5,062 bases of DNA from an uncultured Eubacteriales bacterium. Its GTDB lineage: Bacteria > Bacillota > Clostridia > Oscillospirales > Acutalibacteraceae. Position 1 is the stretch's first letter. Every line of letters begins with the position of its first letter. The notes under the pieces are model-generated. The model was not told where the DNA came from. It saw only the letters and a list, made by a program, of their open reading frames with translations, and searched no databases. Where the stretch lies: positions 1 to 5,062 of the forward strand of contig CAKRVQ010000103.1 of the NCBI GenBank assembly GCA_934408795.1, given 5' to 3'. Shown here piece after piece: positions 5,043 to 5,062 of this stretch. A program made the position numbers and the translations under genes.

Positions 5043-5062
5043 GGCTGGATCAGTTTCCTGAG

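Overview
The window is mostly a compact, ordinary housekeeping operon on the minus strand, transcribed from right to left. It is bounded on the left by a non-coding, repeat-bearing tail and on the right by a short piece of DNA that looks foreign. The five operon proteins, the mixed third-position codon use, the strong AGGAGG-type ribosome binding sites and the mltG-trhP gene order suggest an uncultured Clostridia (Oscillospirales/Ruminococcaceae-like) genome of moderate GC content. This taxonomic call is inference.

Layout, following transcription: thymidylate kinase tmk (4824-4153); a DJ-1/PfpI family protein (4151-3597); 5-formyltetrahydrofolate cyclo-ligase (3609-2986); the endolytic murein transglycosylase MltG (2947-1529); and a U32-family tRNA hydroxylation protein of the TrhP type (1527-304). 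The junctions are very tight: 1 nt, a 13-nt overlap, 38 nt, and 1 nt. One polycistronic message with translational coupling is the natural reading. The genes cover dTMP supply, folate salvage, protein or metabolite damage control, glycan-strand termination and tRNA wobble modification. They look like a growth-linked set rather than one pathway.

The left 303 bases hold no gene I can support. They carry two GC-rich inverted repeats (11-29 and 39-82) and a tandem pair of 63-bp interspersed-type repeats (118-243). Each repeat has a GTCGGC hairpin and four heptamer micro-repeats.

The right 220 or so bases encode the first 70 or so residues of Anbu (proteobacterial proteasome-like Ntn hydrolase). 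Every one of its first 71 codons ends in G or C, quite unlike the operon. The frame breaks immediately before the tmk start, so this is most likely a chimeric assembly join at about 4825-4838 rather than a real gene neighbour. I found no convincing new biological system. The most consequential observation is that junction; the repeat pair is next.
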